Assembly (NCBI GenBank): GCA_038248985.1
Contig: JBBRWV010000120.1
Coordinates: forward strand, 1 to 11,167
Source of the DNA: JBBRWV01 sp038248985
GTDB lineage: Bacteria > Planctomycetota > Phycisphaerae > WQYP01
Reading direction: 5' to 3'
Length of the DNA stretch: 11,167 nt
Positions within the stretch are counted from its first letter, which is position 1. Every line of letters starts with the position of its first letter. Position numbers and translations under genes: made by a program. Of the stretch, positions 1 to 5,694 are shown one piece after another. A model generated the notes under the pieces. The model made no database searches. It was not told where the DNA came from and worked only from the letters and a program-made list of their open reading frames with translations.

Positions 1-23
1 CGTCCTTGAAACTTATTCGCCAT
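1..23 (-). CDS. Start of an unidentified gene, cut by the window edge
   Basis: Only the first seven codons and part of an eighth are present, reading MANKFQG and then running off base 1. The call rests on a very strong ribosome binding site: AAGGAGG on the minus strand (31-37), followed by a 7-nt spacer and ATG at 21-23. It lies about 100 bp downstream of accC in the same direction, so it may be co-transcribed with the acc genes. Seven residues are too few to name a product. Confidence 0.55.
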
Positions 24-124
24 CCTAAGGCCTCCTTGCCCGCGTCGTAATTAGTCCTTTCAATGCATCGAACCACAGGCCCCTCTGACATGATATTATT
101 TGACATTTATTGATGCGCCGGCCC

Positions 125-1474
125 TTAGGTGGTGGGTTTGTAGGTGCGTTCGATCCAGCCGGTGTCGACTTTGGCGGTTTTGAATTGCTGGTTGGCCATG
201 ATCTGGCGGTGGAGGGGGATGGTGGTTTTGATGGGGCCGACGCGGAATTCGTCGAGGGCGCGGCGCATGGTGGCGAGGGCGTCGTCGCGGGTGGCACCGT
301 AGGCGAGGAGCTTGGCGATCATGGAATCGTAGTTGGGCGGGACGCGATAGCCCTGGTAGCAGTGGGTTTCGATGCGGACGTTGGGGCCGCCGGGGGTGAC
401 GAATTCTTCGAGAGTGCCGGGGGAGGGGGCGAAGTTGCGGTCGGGATCTTCGGCGTTGATGCGGCATTCGATGGCGCAGCCGGTGTGTTTGATGTCGGAT
501 TGCTTGAGGGTGAGTTTTTCGCCGGCGGCGATTTTGAGCTGCCACTTGATGAGGTCGACGCCGGTGACGAGTTCAGTGACGGGGTGTTCGACCTGGATGC
601 GGGTGTTGACTTCGAGGAAGTAGAATTTGCGGTCCTTGTCCATGATGAATTCGCAGGTGCAGGCGGAGTAGTAGTTGGCTTCCTTGGCGAGGCGGACGGC
701 GGACATGCAGAGTTCTTCGCGGGTTTTTTGATCGATGACGGGGCAGGGGGATTCTTCGACGAGTTTCTGGTGGCGGCGTTGGAGGGTGCAGTCGCGTTCC
801 CAGAGGTGGACGACGTTGCCGTGCTTGTCGCCGAGGATTTGGACTTCGATGTGGCGGGGTTCTTCGTGGAATTTTTCGAGGAAGATGGTGCCGTCCTTGA
901 AGGCGGCTTCGGCTTCGGACTGGGCGGCTTTGAGCGAGGAGCGGAGGGTCATTTCATTGTGGGCGACGCGCATGCCGCGGCCGCCGCCGCCGGCGGAGGC
1001 TTTGATGATGACAGGGAAGCCGATTTTGCGGGCGATGGCGATGGCTTCGTCTTCGTTGGTGATGGCGCCGTCGGAACCGGGGGTGAGTGGGACGTGGCAT
1101 TTTTTAGCGAGTTGTTTGGAGGCGAGTTTGGAGCCGAGGAGTTTCATGGCTTCGGGGGAGGGTCCGATGAATTCAATTTTGCAGTCGCGGCAGATTTCGG
1201 CGAAGTGGGCGTTTTCGGAGAGGAAGCCGAAGCCGGGGTGGATGGCCTGGACGTCGGCGATTTCGGCAGCGGAGATGATGCGGGGGATGTTGAGGTAGCT
1301 GTCGGAGGCGGGGGCGGCGCCGATGCAGATGGCCTGGTCGGCGAGTTTGAGGTAGCCGGCGCTGCGGTCGGCTTCGGAGTAGACGGCGACGGTTTCGACG
1401 CCGAGTTCTTTGCAGGCGCGGATGATGCGGAGGGCGATTTCACCACGGTTGGCTATAAGGATTCTTTGGAACAT
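125..1474 (-). CDS. accC: Biotin carboxylase subunit of acetyl-CoA carboxylase
   Basis: This cytoplasmic enzyme uses ATP and bicarbonate to carboxylate the biotin carried by AccB, the first half-reaction of malonyl-CoA synthesis for fatty acids. The protein has 449 residues, the usual length. The N-terminal domain opens FQRILIANRGEIA. The ATP-grasp glycine-rich loop AGGGGRG is at 161-167. The catalytic segment EVNTRIQVEHPVTE is at about 288-301, with Arg292, and ECRINAED at 336-343 includes Arg338; both arginines fall at the numbers of the E. coli enzyme. ATG is preceded by GAGGA about 8 nt upstream. No damage is visible. It lies 661 bp downstream of accB because a GxxExxY cassette and repeats occupy the gap, so co-transcription with accB would have to run through the cassette. 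Confidence 0.97.
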   Translation of the reverse strand: MFQRILIANRGEIALRIIRACKELGVETVAVYSEADRSAGYLKLADQAICIGAAPASDSYLNIPRIISAAEIADVQAIHPGFGFLSENAHFAEICRDCKIEFIGPSPEAMKLLGSKLASKQLAKKCHVPLTPGSDGAITNEDEAIAIARKIGFPVIIKASAGGGGRGMRVAHNEMTLRSSLKAAQSEAEAAFKDGTIFLEKFHEEPRHIEVQILGDKHGNVVHLWERDCTLQRRHQKLVEESPCPVIDQKTREELCMSAVRLAKEANYYSACTCEFIMDKDRKFYFLEVNTRIQVEHPVTELVTGVDLIKWQLKIAAGEKLTLKQSDIKHTGCAIECRINAEDPDRNFAPSPGTLEEFVTPGGPNVRIETHCYQGYRVPPNYDSMIAKLLAYGATRDDALATMRRALDEFRVGPIKTTIPLHRQIMANQQFKTAKVDTGWIERTYKPTT

Positions 1475-1500
1475 TCTTTTTTCCTCGGGACGGGGGTTTT

Positions 1501-1536
1501 AACCACGAAGGCACGAAGACACGAAGAGGTTTCTCA
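1501..1536 (+). repeat. 36-bp direct repeat, copy A
   Basis: The repeat begins aaccacgaaggcacgaag and ends gaggtttctca. It is identical over 36 bp to copy B at 1553-1588, with a period of 52 bp and a 16-bp spacer. It lies just upstream of the accC start. The inner unit (c)acgaag(g/a) is itself repeated. Confidence 0.9.
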
Positions 1537-1552
1537 GGGGGGACTCTTTATT

Positions 1553-1588
1553 AACCACGAAGGCACGAAGACACGAAGAGGTTTCTCA
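1553..1588 (+). repeat. 36-bp direct repeat, copy B
   Basis: An exact copy of 1501-1536. It abuts a sequence at 1589-1618 that resembles the 3' end of the GxxExxY gene, in the same order as copy C and the intact gene. This suggests that the repeat is the natural end of that kind of cassette. Confidence 0.9.
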
Positions 1589-1618
1589 TAGGCGATGCGT
1601 TTTGCTCCATTATTCGAG
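1589..1618 (-). pseudogene. Relic of the 3' end of a second GxxExxY gene
   Basis: On the plus strand gatgcgttttgctccatt occurs here and gatgcgttttactccatt (one mismatch) occurs at the 3' end of the intact GxxExxY gene near 1710. On the minus strand this fragment reads NNGAKRIAYE, against KNGVKRIIL in the intact gene. Both follow a copy of the same repeat. The similarity stops after about 30 bp. The simplest reading is that only the tail of an earlier cassette remains. Confidence 0.55.
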
Positions 1619-1658
1619 TTCTAGGATGTATTTACTTTTTTCATAGGGATGGATTTTT

Positions 1659-1702
1659 AACCACGAAACCACGAAGGCACGGAGGCACGAAGAGGTTTGT
1701 CA
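1659..1702 (+). repeat. Diverged repeat copy C, left end of the GxxExxY cassette
   Basis: Begins aaccacgaaaccacgaagg and ends gaggtttgtca. It matches copies A and B with a few substitutions and an extra 8-bp unit. It overlaps the TGA stop of the GxxExxY gene (1700-1702), so the repeat runs straight into the coding region. Confidence 0.8.
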
Positions 1703-2098
1703 GAGGATGATGCGTTTTACTCCATTTTTAAATAAGCGGACGTTAAAGTTTATTAGAATTCCTAATTGTTTGTTGGCCAGCTTTAGATACGTAAGCAACT
1801 GAGCGTCATAGAGATCGTTGTGTTTTTCGACGGCTTTTAGTTCGACGATCAACTGATCTTCGACGAGCAGATCCAGAATGAGGCCGCATTCGAGAGCAAG
1901 CCCATCGTACACGATGGGCAATTGCACTTGTCTTTGCACTTTCAGTCTGCGGCGAGTCAGTTCGTAAAACAAGCAGGCTTCGTACACGCTTTCTAGCAGA
2001 CCGGGGCCGAGAGCACGGTATACCTTGTAAGCAGCATCCACGACCGCGGTAGCGATCCTTTCAAGCTCGGGTGAAGTTTTGTCGCCGATGGTGCTCAT
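1700..2098 (-). CDS. GxxExxY family protein, PD-(D/E)XK nuclease-like
   Basis: A 132-residue protein of the GxxExxY family, which averages about this length and is placed in the PD-(D/E)XK nuclease superfamily; its biochemical role is not established. The name-giving motif is Gly33-LL-Glu36-SV-Tyr39. A nuclease-like core follows: Asp76 in LILDLLV, then Glu86-Leu-Lys88 in VELKAV, then QLLTYLKL near 100-107. The tail NFNVRLFKNGVKRI is typical. The likely ribosome binding site AAGGA, about 9 nt before ATG, is the inner edge of the right-hand inverted repeat. The gene is inserted between accB and accC in the same direction and has no functional link to them. Family assignment is firm; nuclease activity and a role in mobility are inference. 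Confidence 0.9.
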   Translation of the reverse strand: MSTIGDKTSPELERIATAVVDAAYKVYRALGPGLLESVYEACLFYELTRRRLKVQRQVQLPIVYDGLALECGLILDLLVEDQLIVELKAVEKHNDLYDAQLLTYLKLANKQLGILINFNVRLFKNGVKRIIL

Positions 2099-2108
2099 TT
2101 AAGGGGAT

Positions 2109-2132
2109 CCTTCGTGCCTTCGTGGTTAAAAA
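2109..2132 (-). repeat. Inverted repeat copy D, right end of the GxxExxY cassette
   Basis: On the minus strand it reads tttttaaccacgaagg and then cacgaagg, opposite in orientation to copies A-C. It supplies the probable ribosome binding site of the GxxExxY gene and ends 3 bp from the accB stop codon. Confidence 0.85.
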
Positions 2133-2135
2133 CTT

Positions 2136-2654
2136 TTAGGGTTTCACGAGGAAGAGGGGTTGGCCGAATTCGACGGCTTGGCCGTTGTTGACGAGGATTT
2201 TTACGACTTGGCCCTGGACTTCGGCGTGGATTTCGTTGAAGACTTTCATGGCTTCGATGATGCAGACGACGGATTTGGGGTCGACGGAGGTGCCGATGGA
2301 GATGTAGGCGTCGGTTTCGGGGTTGGCGGAGGAGTAGAAGGTGCCGACCATGGGGGATTTGATGGGGATGAGGCCGGCGGTTTCGTCGACGAGGGCGGGG
2401 GTGCTGAGTGCTGAGTGCTGAGGACTGAGTTGGGAGGCGGGCGACGGAGCGGGGGCGTAGTGTGCGATGGGGGCCTGGGTGGAGGAGGTTCCGCCGCGAC
2501 GGAGGACGATTTTGGCTTTGTCTTCGACGAGTTCGATTTCAGAGAGGCCGTTGTCGGCCATGAGGGCGATGAGCGCCTTGATGCGTGCGGTATCGGTGAA
2601 GCGTGCGGGGGAGGCATCAGCGACGGGTTTGAGGAGTTTGGGTTTTTTGGACAT
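2136..2654 (-). CDS. accB: Biotin carboxyl carrier protein of acetyl-CoA carboxylase
   Basis: This cytoplasmic carrier holds biotin on a lysine and shuttles the carboxyl group from AccC to the carboxyltransferase. It has 172 residues. The N-terminal part (about 20-55) contains IKALIALMADNGLSEIELVE. A Pro/Ala/Ser linker spans about 56-95, and the biotinyl domain fills 96-172. The biotinylation motif EAMKVFNEI puts the modified lysine at 137, and SPMVGTFY at 100-107 is the usual domain entry. ATG is preceded by AGGAG 9 nt upstream. The start lies 67 bp after the aminopeptidase stop, consistent with one operon. The linker is partly encoded by a 7-bp tandem repeat (2401-2428). Confidence 0.96.
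   Translation of the reverse strand: MSKKPKLLKPVADASPARFTDTARIKALIALMADNGLSEIELVEDKAKIVLRRGGTSSTQAPIAHYAPAPSPASQLSPQHSALSTPALVDETAGLIPIKSPMVGTFYSSANPETDAYISIGTSVDPKSVVCIIEAMKVFNEIHAEVQGQVVKILVNNGQAVEFGQPLFLVKP
2401..2428 (+). repeat. 7-bp tandem repeat inside accB linker
   Basis: Three perfect gtgctga units (2401-2421) are followed by a variant ggactga. On the coding strand the units encode part of SPQHSALSTPAL in the flexible linker, so the repeat is tolerated without a frameshift. Confidence 0.85.
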
Positions 2655-2721
2655 TTGAGAGGTCTCCTGAGGGAGAAGGGTTTTCAGTTCATGGGAAAAA
2701 GGTCAATTCGTCACGTGGATT

Positions 2722-3864
2722 TCATAATTGTGCGGAAGCGAGGTCTTTTGGCAAGTTGCTGAGGACGCGATACCCGGATTGGGTGACGAGGATGTCGTCT
2801 TCGATGCGTACGCCGCCGAGGCCGGGGAGGTAGATTCCGGGTTCGACGGTGATGATCATACCGGGTTGGAGGGTGGTGGTGGAAAGTTTGGCGAGGGAGA
2901 TGGGTTCGTGGATGTCGCGGCCGATGCCGTGGCCGGTGCCGTGGCCGAATTGTTTTCCGTAGCCGGCTTTGGTGATGAGGTCGCGTCCGACTTTATCGAC
3001 GTGTTTGCCGGTTTTTCCGGGGGCGATGGCGGCGATGGAGGCGAGTTGGGCGTCGAGGACGATCTGGTAGATCTCGCGGATTTTGGGGGGGACTTGGCCG
3101 ATGAAGAGGACGCGGGTGAGGTCGGAGCAGTAGCCGCGGTAGCGAGCGCCCCAATCGATGAGGAGGGGGGAGTTGTTGGTGAGTTGGATATTTTGGAGGC
3201 GGTAGTGGGGGAGCGAGCCGTTGGGGCCGATGGCGACGATGGAATCGAAGGAGGAGTTGAGGGCGCCGCGTTTGCGCATTTCATGGACGAGGAGGGAGGC
3301 GATTTCGTTTTCAGTGAGGAGGTTGCCGCCGCCGCGGAGATGGCCTTTGAGGGCGACGAAGGCACCTTCGGCGATGCGGATGGCTTCTTCGATGAGGGCG
3401 ATTTCATGGGGGTCTTTGATATGGCGGAGCTTGATGACGAGATCTTTGAGGGGGAGGATTTTGGCGGGTGAACGGGCGAGGAAGAGCTGTTCTTGGAGGG
3501 TGGCTTTTTGGGCGAGGGTGAGGGATTCGGATTGCACGGCGAGCTTGTTGATTTTGAGTTTGTGGGTTTGGCGGGCGACTTCGGTCATGATGAGTTTTTG
3601 GCGCATGATGGAGCGGACCCAGGGGGCTTCGCGGGTGATTTGTTCCTGGTAGCGGGAGTCGGAGATGAGGAAGGTTTGGTCGTGGGTGATGAGGGCGTAG
3701 GAGTCGTCGCCTTCGAAGCCGGTGAGGTAGGAGACGTCAGGGAAATTGGTGACGAGGAGGCCGGCGCGGTCGGCGGGGATTTTGTTTTGGAGCATGGCGG
3801 CGCGCAGGTGGGTGAGGCGCTGGGCGAGGAAGGAGGGGGCTTTGGTGGAGGCGGCGGTGGACAT
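2722..3864 (-). CDS. M24 family aminopeptidase (Xaa-Pro aminopeptidase-like)
   Basis: A cytoplasmic metallopeptidase expected to remove N-terminal residues next to proline. It has 380 residues. A creatinase-type N-terminal domain (about 10-145) includes NFPDVSYLTGFEGDDSYALI. The M24 catalytic domain follows, and all five metal ligands are visible: Asp237 (LLIDWGA), Asp248 (GYCSDLTR), His312 (GTGHGIG), Glu341 (TVEPGIY) and Glu355 (VRIEDD). The chosen ATG has AGGAG 13 nt upstream, rather long spacing. The frame stays open to 4296, but that extension is proline-rich noncoding sequence. The gene leads accB; elsewhere an aminopeptidase gene of this type often lies before efp-accB-accC, and no efp is present here. 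Exact specificity (PepP, PepQ or YqhT type) is not resolved. Confidence 0.92.
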   Translation of the reverse strand: MSTAASTKAPSFLAQRLTHLRAAMLQNKIPADRAGLLVTNFPDVSYLTGFEGDDSYALITHDQTFLISDSRYQEQITREAPWVRSIMRQKLIMTEVARQTHKLKINKLAVQSESLTLAQKATLQEQLFLARSPAKILPLKDLVIKLRHIKDPHEIALIEEAIRIAEGAFVALKGHLRGGGNLLTENEIASLLVHEMRKRGALNSSFDSIVAIGPNGSLPHYRLQNIQLTNNSPLLIDWGARYRGYCSDLTRVLFIGQVPPKIREIYQIVLDAQLASIAAIAPGKTGKHVDKVGRDLITKAGYGKQFGHGTGHGIGRDIHEPISLAKLSTTTLQPGMIITVEPGIYLPGLGGVRIEDDILVTQSGYRVLSNLPKDLASAQL

Positions 3865-3975
3865 TGTGAGGGGGCATCTCCTGCGAACAAAACACTCAAG
3901 AAGGCGATTCGGTGAGGCGCGCTCAATGGGAGGGCCGCGGGGAACCGGCTTTTGAGACAGGTTGTAAGTGGAGGG

Positions 3976-3981
3976 AGTATA
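3976..3981 (-). promoter_or_regulatory. Possible -10 box for the aminopeptidase-acc operon
   Basis: TATACT on the minus strand, about 110 bp before the aminopeptidase start, matches the sigma-70 -10 consensus at five of six positions. No good -35 box is seen 16-18 bp upstream, so the call is weak. Confidence 0.2.
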
Positions 3982-4070
3982 CGGGAAGGGAAAATCGTGG
4001 GAAAGGGAATGGGGGCAGGGATGGCGTAGCGCGGGAGCGACGAAGATGATGAGGGAGCGCGAAGTAGGAC

Positions 4071-4244
4071 TTACCGGGTGGTGTCGAGGGTGAAGCGGGT
4101 GATTTCGGGGCGGGCTAAGAAGCGGGCTTGGCGGAGATGGCCGAGGCTGCGGTTGACGTAGAGGCGGCGGTCGGGGGCGAAGGCGGAAGCGGAGAGTTGA
4201 AGGAAACGTCGGCGGGTGAGGCGGCGTTTTTTGGGTGCGGGCAT
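4071..4244 (-). CDS. 57-codon ORF with a Tat-like N-terminus, probably a truncated gene
   Basis: The ORF starts MPAPKKRRLT and continues RRRFLQLSASAFA, a twin-arginine followed by FLQLSASAFA that resembles a Tat signal. It then runs RRLYVNRSLGHLRQARF and LARPEITRFTLDTTR to a TAA. The hydrophobic stretch is short and nothing like a mature domain follows. The last segment loosely recalls the region before the first motif of YkuE-type metallophosphoesterases, but no phosphoesterase motif follows in any minus-strand frame. A TATACT box lies at 4266-4271, and the ribosome binding site is weak (GGAA). It could be a gene remnant, a small protein or chance; the codon use and twin-arginine signature favour a remnant. 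Confidence 0.35.
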   Translation of the reverse strand: MPAPKKRRLTRRRFLQLSASAFAPDRRLYVNRSLGHLRQARFLARPEITRFTLDTTR

Positions 4245-4387
4245 GGTGGGATTCCAGATTGGGGGAGTATAAGGAAGAGGGGGAGGATTGTACCAAGAGT
4301 GGGAAAGGTAGGCGGAGTACGCAAAGGTGGGCGAATGTCGTTAGAGTAGGCGGGACGTGGGTGGCGAAAGTTGCCGGCGTTTTTCGC

Positions 4388-4416
4388 GTGACGGCGGAAC
4401 GGGGCGAGTATATAAT
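4388..4416 (+). promoter_or_regulatory. Sigma-70-type promoter for mqnA
   Basis: GTGACG (4388-4393), a 17-bp spacer and a perfect TATAAT (4411-4416). Expected transcription start is near 4423, about 20 nt before the mqnA ATG, giving a very short leader. Confidence 0.5.
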
Positions 4417-4417
4417 A

Positions 4418-4435
4418 TTTCAGAAGTTTCTGAAA
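4418..4435 (+). promoter_or_regulatory. Perfect palindrome at the mqnA transcription start
   Basis: tttcagaa-gt-ttctgaaa is a perfect 8-bp inverted repeat with a 2-bp centre, directly after the TATAAT box and 8 bp before the mqnA ATG. Its position fits a repressor operator. No known regulator is recognised from the sequence. Confidence 0.4.
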
Positions 4436-4443
4436 GTACGAAT

Positions 4444-5349
4444 ATGAAAAAAAGATATGAAGATGTGAGTGAGGGGAAAGAATGTGGGGGCGCGCAGGTG
4501 CGGCATCGGGTGGGGTGTGTTTCGTTTATCAACAGCAAGCCGCTGATTGAGTCGCTGGTGGAGGAGGGGGCGTTGGCGCGGTTGGGGGTGAAGGTGGAGT
4601 TTGCGGTGCCGTCGGAGTTGCTGCCGCTGGTGGAAAGCGGGGCGGTGGAGACGGCGTTGATGAGCGTGGTGGATTTTCAGATGAGCAAGGTGCCGCTGGT
4701 GCTGGTGCCGGCGGGGGCGATTGGGTGCGATGGGCACACGCTGACGGTGCGGATATTTTCGAAGGTGCCGCCGGAGCGGATTCTGGAAGTGCATGGAGAT
4801 ACGGATTCGCATACGAGCGTGATTTTGGCGCAGGTGATTTTGCGGGAGCGGTATGGGGTGGGGGCGAAGGTGGTGGCGCTGACGAGGGGTGAGGGGTCAG
4901 GGGAGAGGGGTCAAAAGGGGGAGGGTGCGGAGACGGTGCTGTTGATTGGGGACAAGGTGGTGAATGCGGCGCCGAGTGAGGCGGAGTATCCGTATCAATT
5001 GGATTTGGGGGATGAGTGGAAGCAGATGACGGGGCTGCCGTTTGTGTTTGCGATGTGGATGATGCGGGCGGATGCCATTGAGAAGGATGCGGCGGGGGCG
5101 CGGGAACTGGCGGGGTTGCTGGCGTGGGCGCGGGTGGAAGGGGGGAAGATGACGGAGGTTTTGCTGGATCGGTATTGCGTGGAGAAGCGGTGGCCGCGGG
5201 ATTTGGCGCGGCGGTATTTTACGGAGTTTTTGAAGTATGAGGTGACGGAGGGGAGCCGGGAGGGGTTGGCGAAGTTTTTTGAGTTGGCGGGGAAATGGAA
5301 GTTGCTGGAGGTGGAGCGGGAGATTCGGTATTGGGAAGTGGGCGCGTAG
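4444..5349 (+). CDS. mqnA: MqnA/MqnD-family menaquinone biosynthesis enzyme (likely chorismate dehydratase)
   Basis: Cytoplasmic enzyme of the futalosine route to menaquinone. MqnA dehydrates chorismate to 3-[(1-carboxyvinyl)oxy]benzoate; the related MqnD acts later. The 301-residue protein has the family opening RVGCVSFINSKPLIESL, then a PSELLPLVESGAVETALMSV segment, DTDSHTSVILAQVILRERYG, LLIGDKV and GLPFVFAMWM, the periplasmic-binding-protein-like fold of the family. MqnA is preferred over MqnD because of the S/N-KPL opening and D-S-x-TS motif. ATG at 4444 is the first codon after the promoter, but no Shine-Dalgarno is visible; GTG at 4498 is an alternative start. A glycine/glutamate-rich insert (RGEGSGERGQKGEG) made by a purine repeat interrupts the protein. 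The product would supply quinol to NrfH. Confidence 0.88.
   Translation: MKKRYEDVSEGKECGGAQVRHRVGCVSFINSKPLIESLVEEGALARLGVKVEFAVPSELLPLVESGAVETALMSVVDFQMSKVPLVLVPAGAIGCDGHTLTVRIFSKVPPERILEVHGDTDSHTSVILAQVILRERYGVGAKVVALTRGEGSGERGQKGEGAETVLLIGDKVVNAAPSEAEYPYQLDLGDEWKQMTGLPFVFAMWMMRADAIEKDAAGARELAGLLAWARVEGGKMTEVLLDRYCVEKRWPRDLARRYFTEFLKYEVTEGSREGLAKFFELAGKWKLLEVEREIRYWEVGA
4884..4924 (+). repeat. Purine-rich imperfect repeat inside mqnA
   Basis: Units of the type gaggggt(g/c)a recur here and encode RGEGSGERGQKGEG between VVALT and AETVLLIGDKV. No such insert is expected in the family, and the frame is kept. Confidence 0.6.
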
Positions 5350-5357
5350 GGAGAGTG

Positions 5358-5594
5358 TCAGGCGGTGATGTCGAGGAGGTTGCCCATGCCGGTGGCTTGG
5401 GCGACGAGGGGGTCACCGGGGGCGACGGCAGAGCGGGAGGTTTGGGCTGCGGATTCGAGGAGGTTGAGGACGGCCTGGCCCTGGAGGTTGGTGACGTCCT
5501 GGGATTTTTGGGCGACGGCGGCGGCGATTTCGCTGCCGATGCGAGCGGGGGCGAGTTGGGCGTCGATCATTTTTTGTTGGACGGGATTGATCAT
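5358..5594 (-). CDS. YjfB-like putative motility protein
   Basis: A 78-residue protein starting MINPVQQKMIDAQLA. It has a central helical segment IGSEIAAAVAQKSQD, then QAVLNLLESAAQ and a tail ending ATGMGNLLDITA. This layout matches the small YjfB family (putative motility proteins), whose members end in a short G-x-x-(I/L)D motif; their biochemical role is unknown. No signal peptide or membrane segment is seen. The frame is open to 5726, but that extension crosses a terminator and overlaps mltA, so the ATG at 5594 is preferred; no clear ribosome binding site precedes it. It lies tail-to-tail with mqnA, 8 bp apart. No flagellar genes are in view. Confidence 0.7.
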   Translation of the reverse strand: MINPVQQKMIDAQLAPARIGSEIAAAVAQKSQDVTNLQGQAVLNLLESAAQTSRSAVAPGDPLVAQATGMGNLLDITA

Positions 5595-5633
5595 GGATAT
5601 TGTTATCGGTTGAGGGGGGGAGGCGACTTCATA

Positions 5634-5664
5634 CCAAAAAGAGGGGCCTGCGGTGAGCAGGCCC
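5634..5664 (-). terminator. Intrinsic terminator of mltA
   Basis: On the minus strand, GGGCCTGC-tcacc-GCAGGCCC forms a perfect 8-bp stem with a 5-nt loop (5644-5664), followed by CTCTTTTT. It lies 30 bp after the mltA stop and before yjfB, so it separates the two genes. Confidence 0.85.
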
Positions 5665-5694
5665 TTCGGGGAGATGGCGAGGGGATGAGGGGGG

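Larger units (their letters stand above)
1654..2132 (-). mobile_element. GxxExxY cassette with terminal inverted repeats
   Basis: A segment of about 479 bp bounded by perfect 14-bp inverted repeats: tttttaaccacgaa at 1654-1667 and ttcgtggttaaaaa at 2119-2132. The inverted similarity extends inward through the acgaaggcacgaag units. The only gene inside is the GxxExxY ORF, and the right end stops 3 bp after the accB stop codon. No transposase is present and no clear target-site duplication could be seen. A mobile or mobilisable cassette is inferred from the repeats, the relic next door and the interruption of accB-accC. Confidence 0.55.

Noticed and set aside
1501..1588. CRISPR array made of the 36-bp repeats
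   Set aside because: Only two identical copies, a 16-bp spacer too short for CRISPR, a spacer-side sequence that matches a GxxExxY tail, and no cas genes.
110..1591. 493-codon open frame on the plus strand opposite accC
   Set aside because: Its translation is glycine/alanine/aspartate-rich low complexity, it lies antisense to a clear accC, and it arises from GC-rich third positions. It also runs through the 36-bp repeats.
2728..3471. 247-codon open frame on the plus strand opposite the aminopeptidase
   Set aside because: Low-complexity acidic/glycine-rich translation over a gene with all five metal ligands intact.
3865..4296. N-terminal extension of the aminopeptidase to 4296
   Set aside because: The extension is proline-rich without a domain, lacks a ribosome binding site and overlaps the 57-codon ORF. 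M24 proteins of this type begin close to the ATG at 3864.
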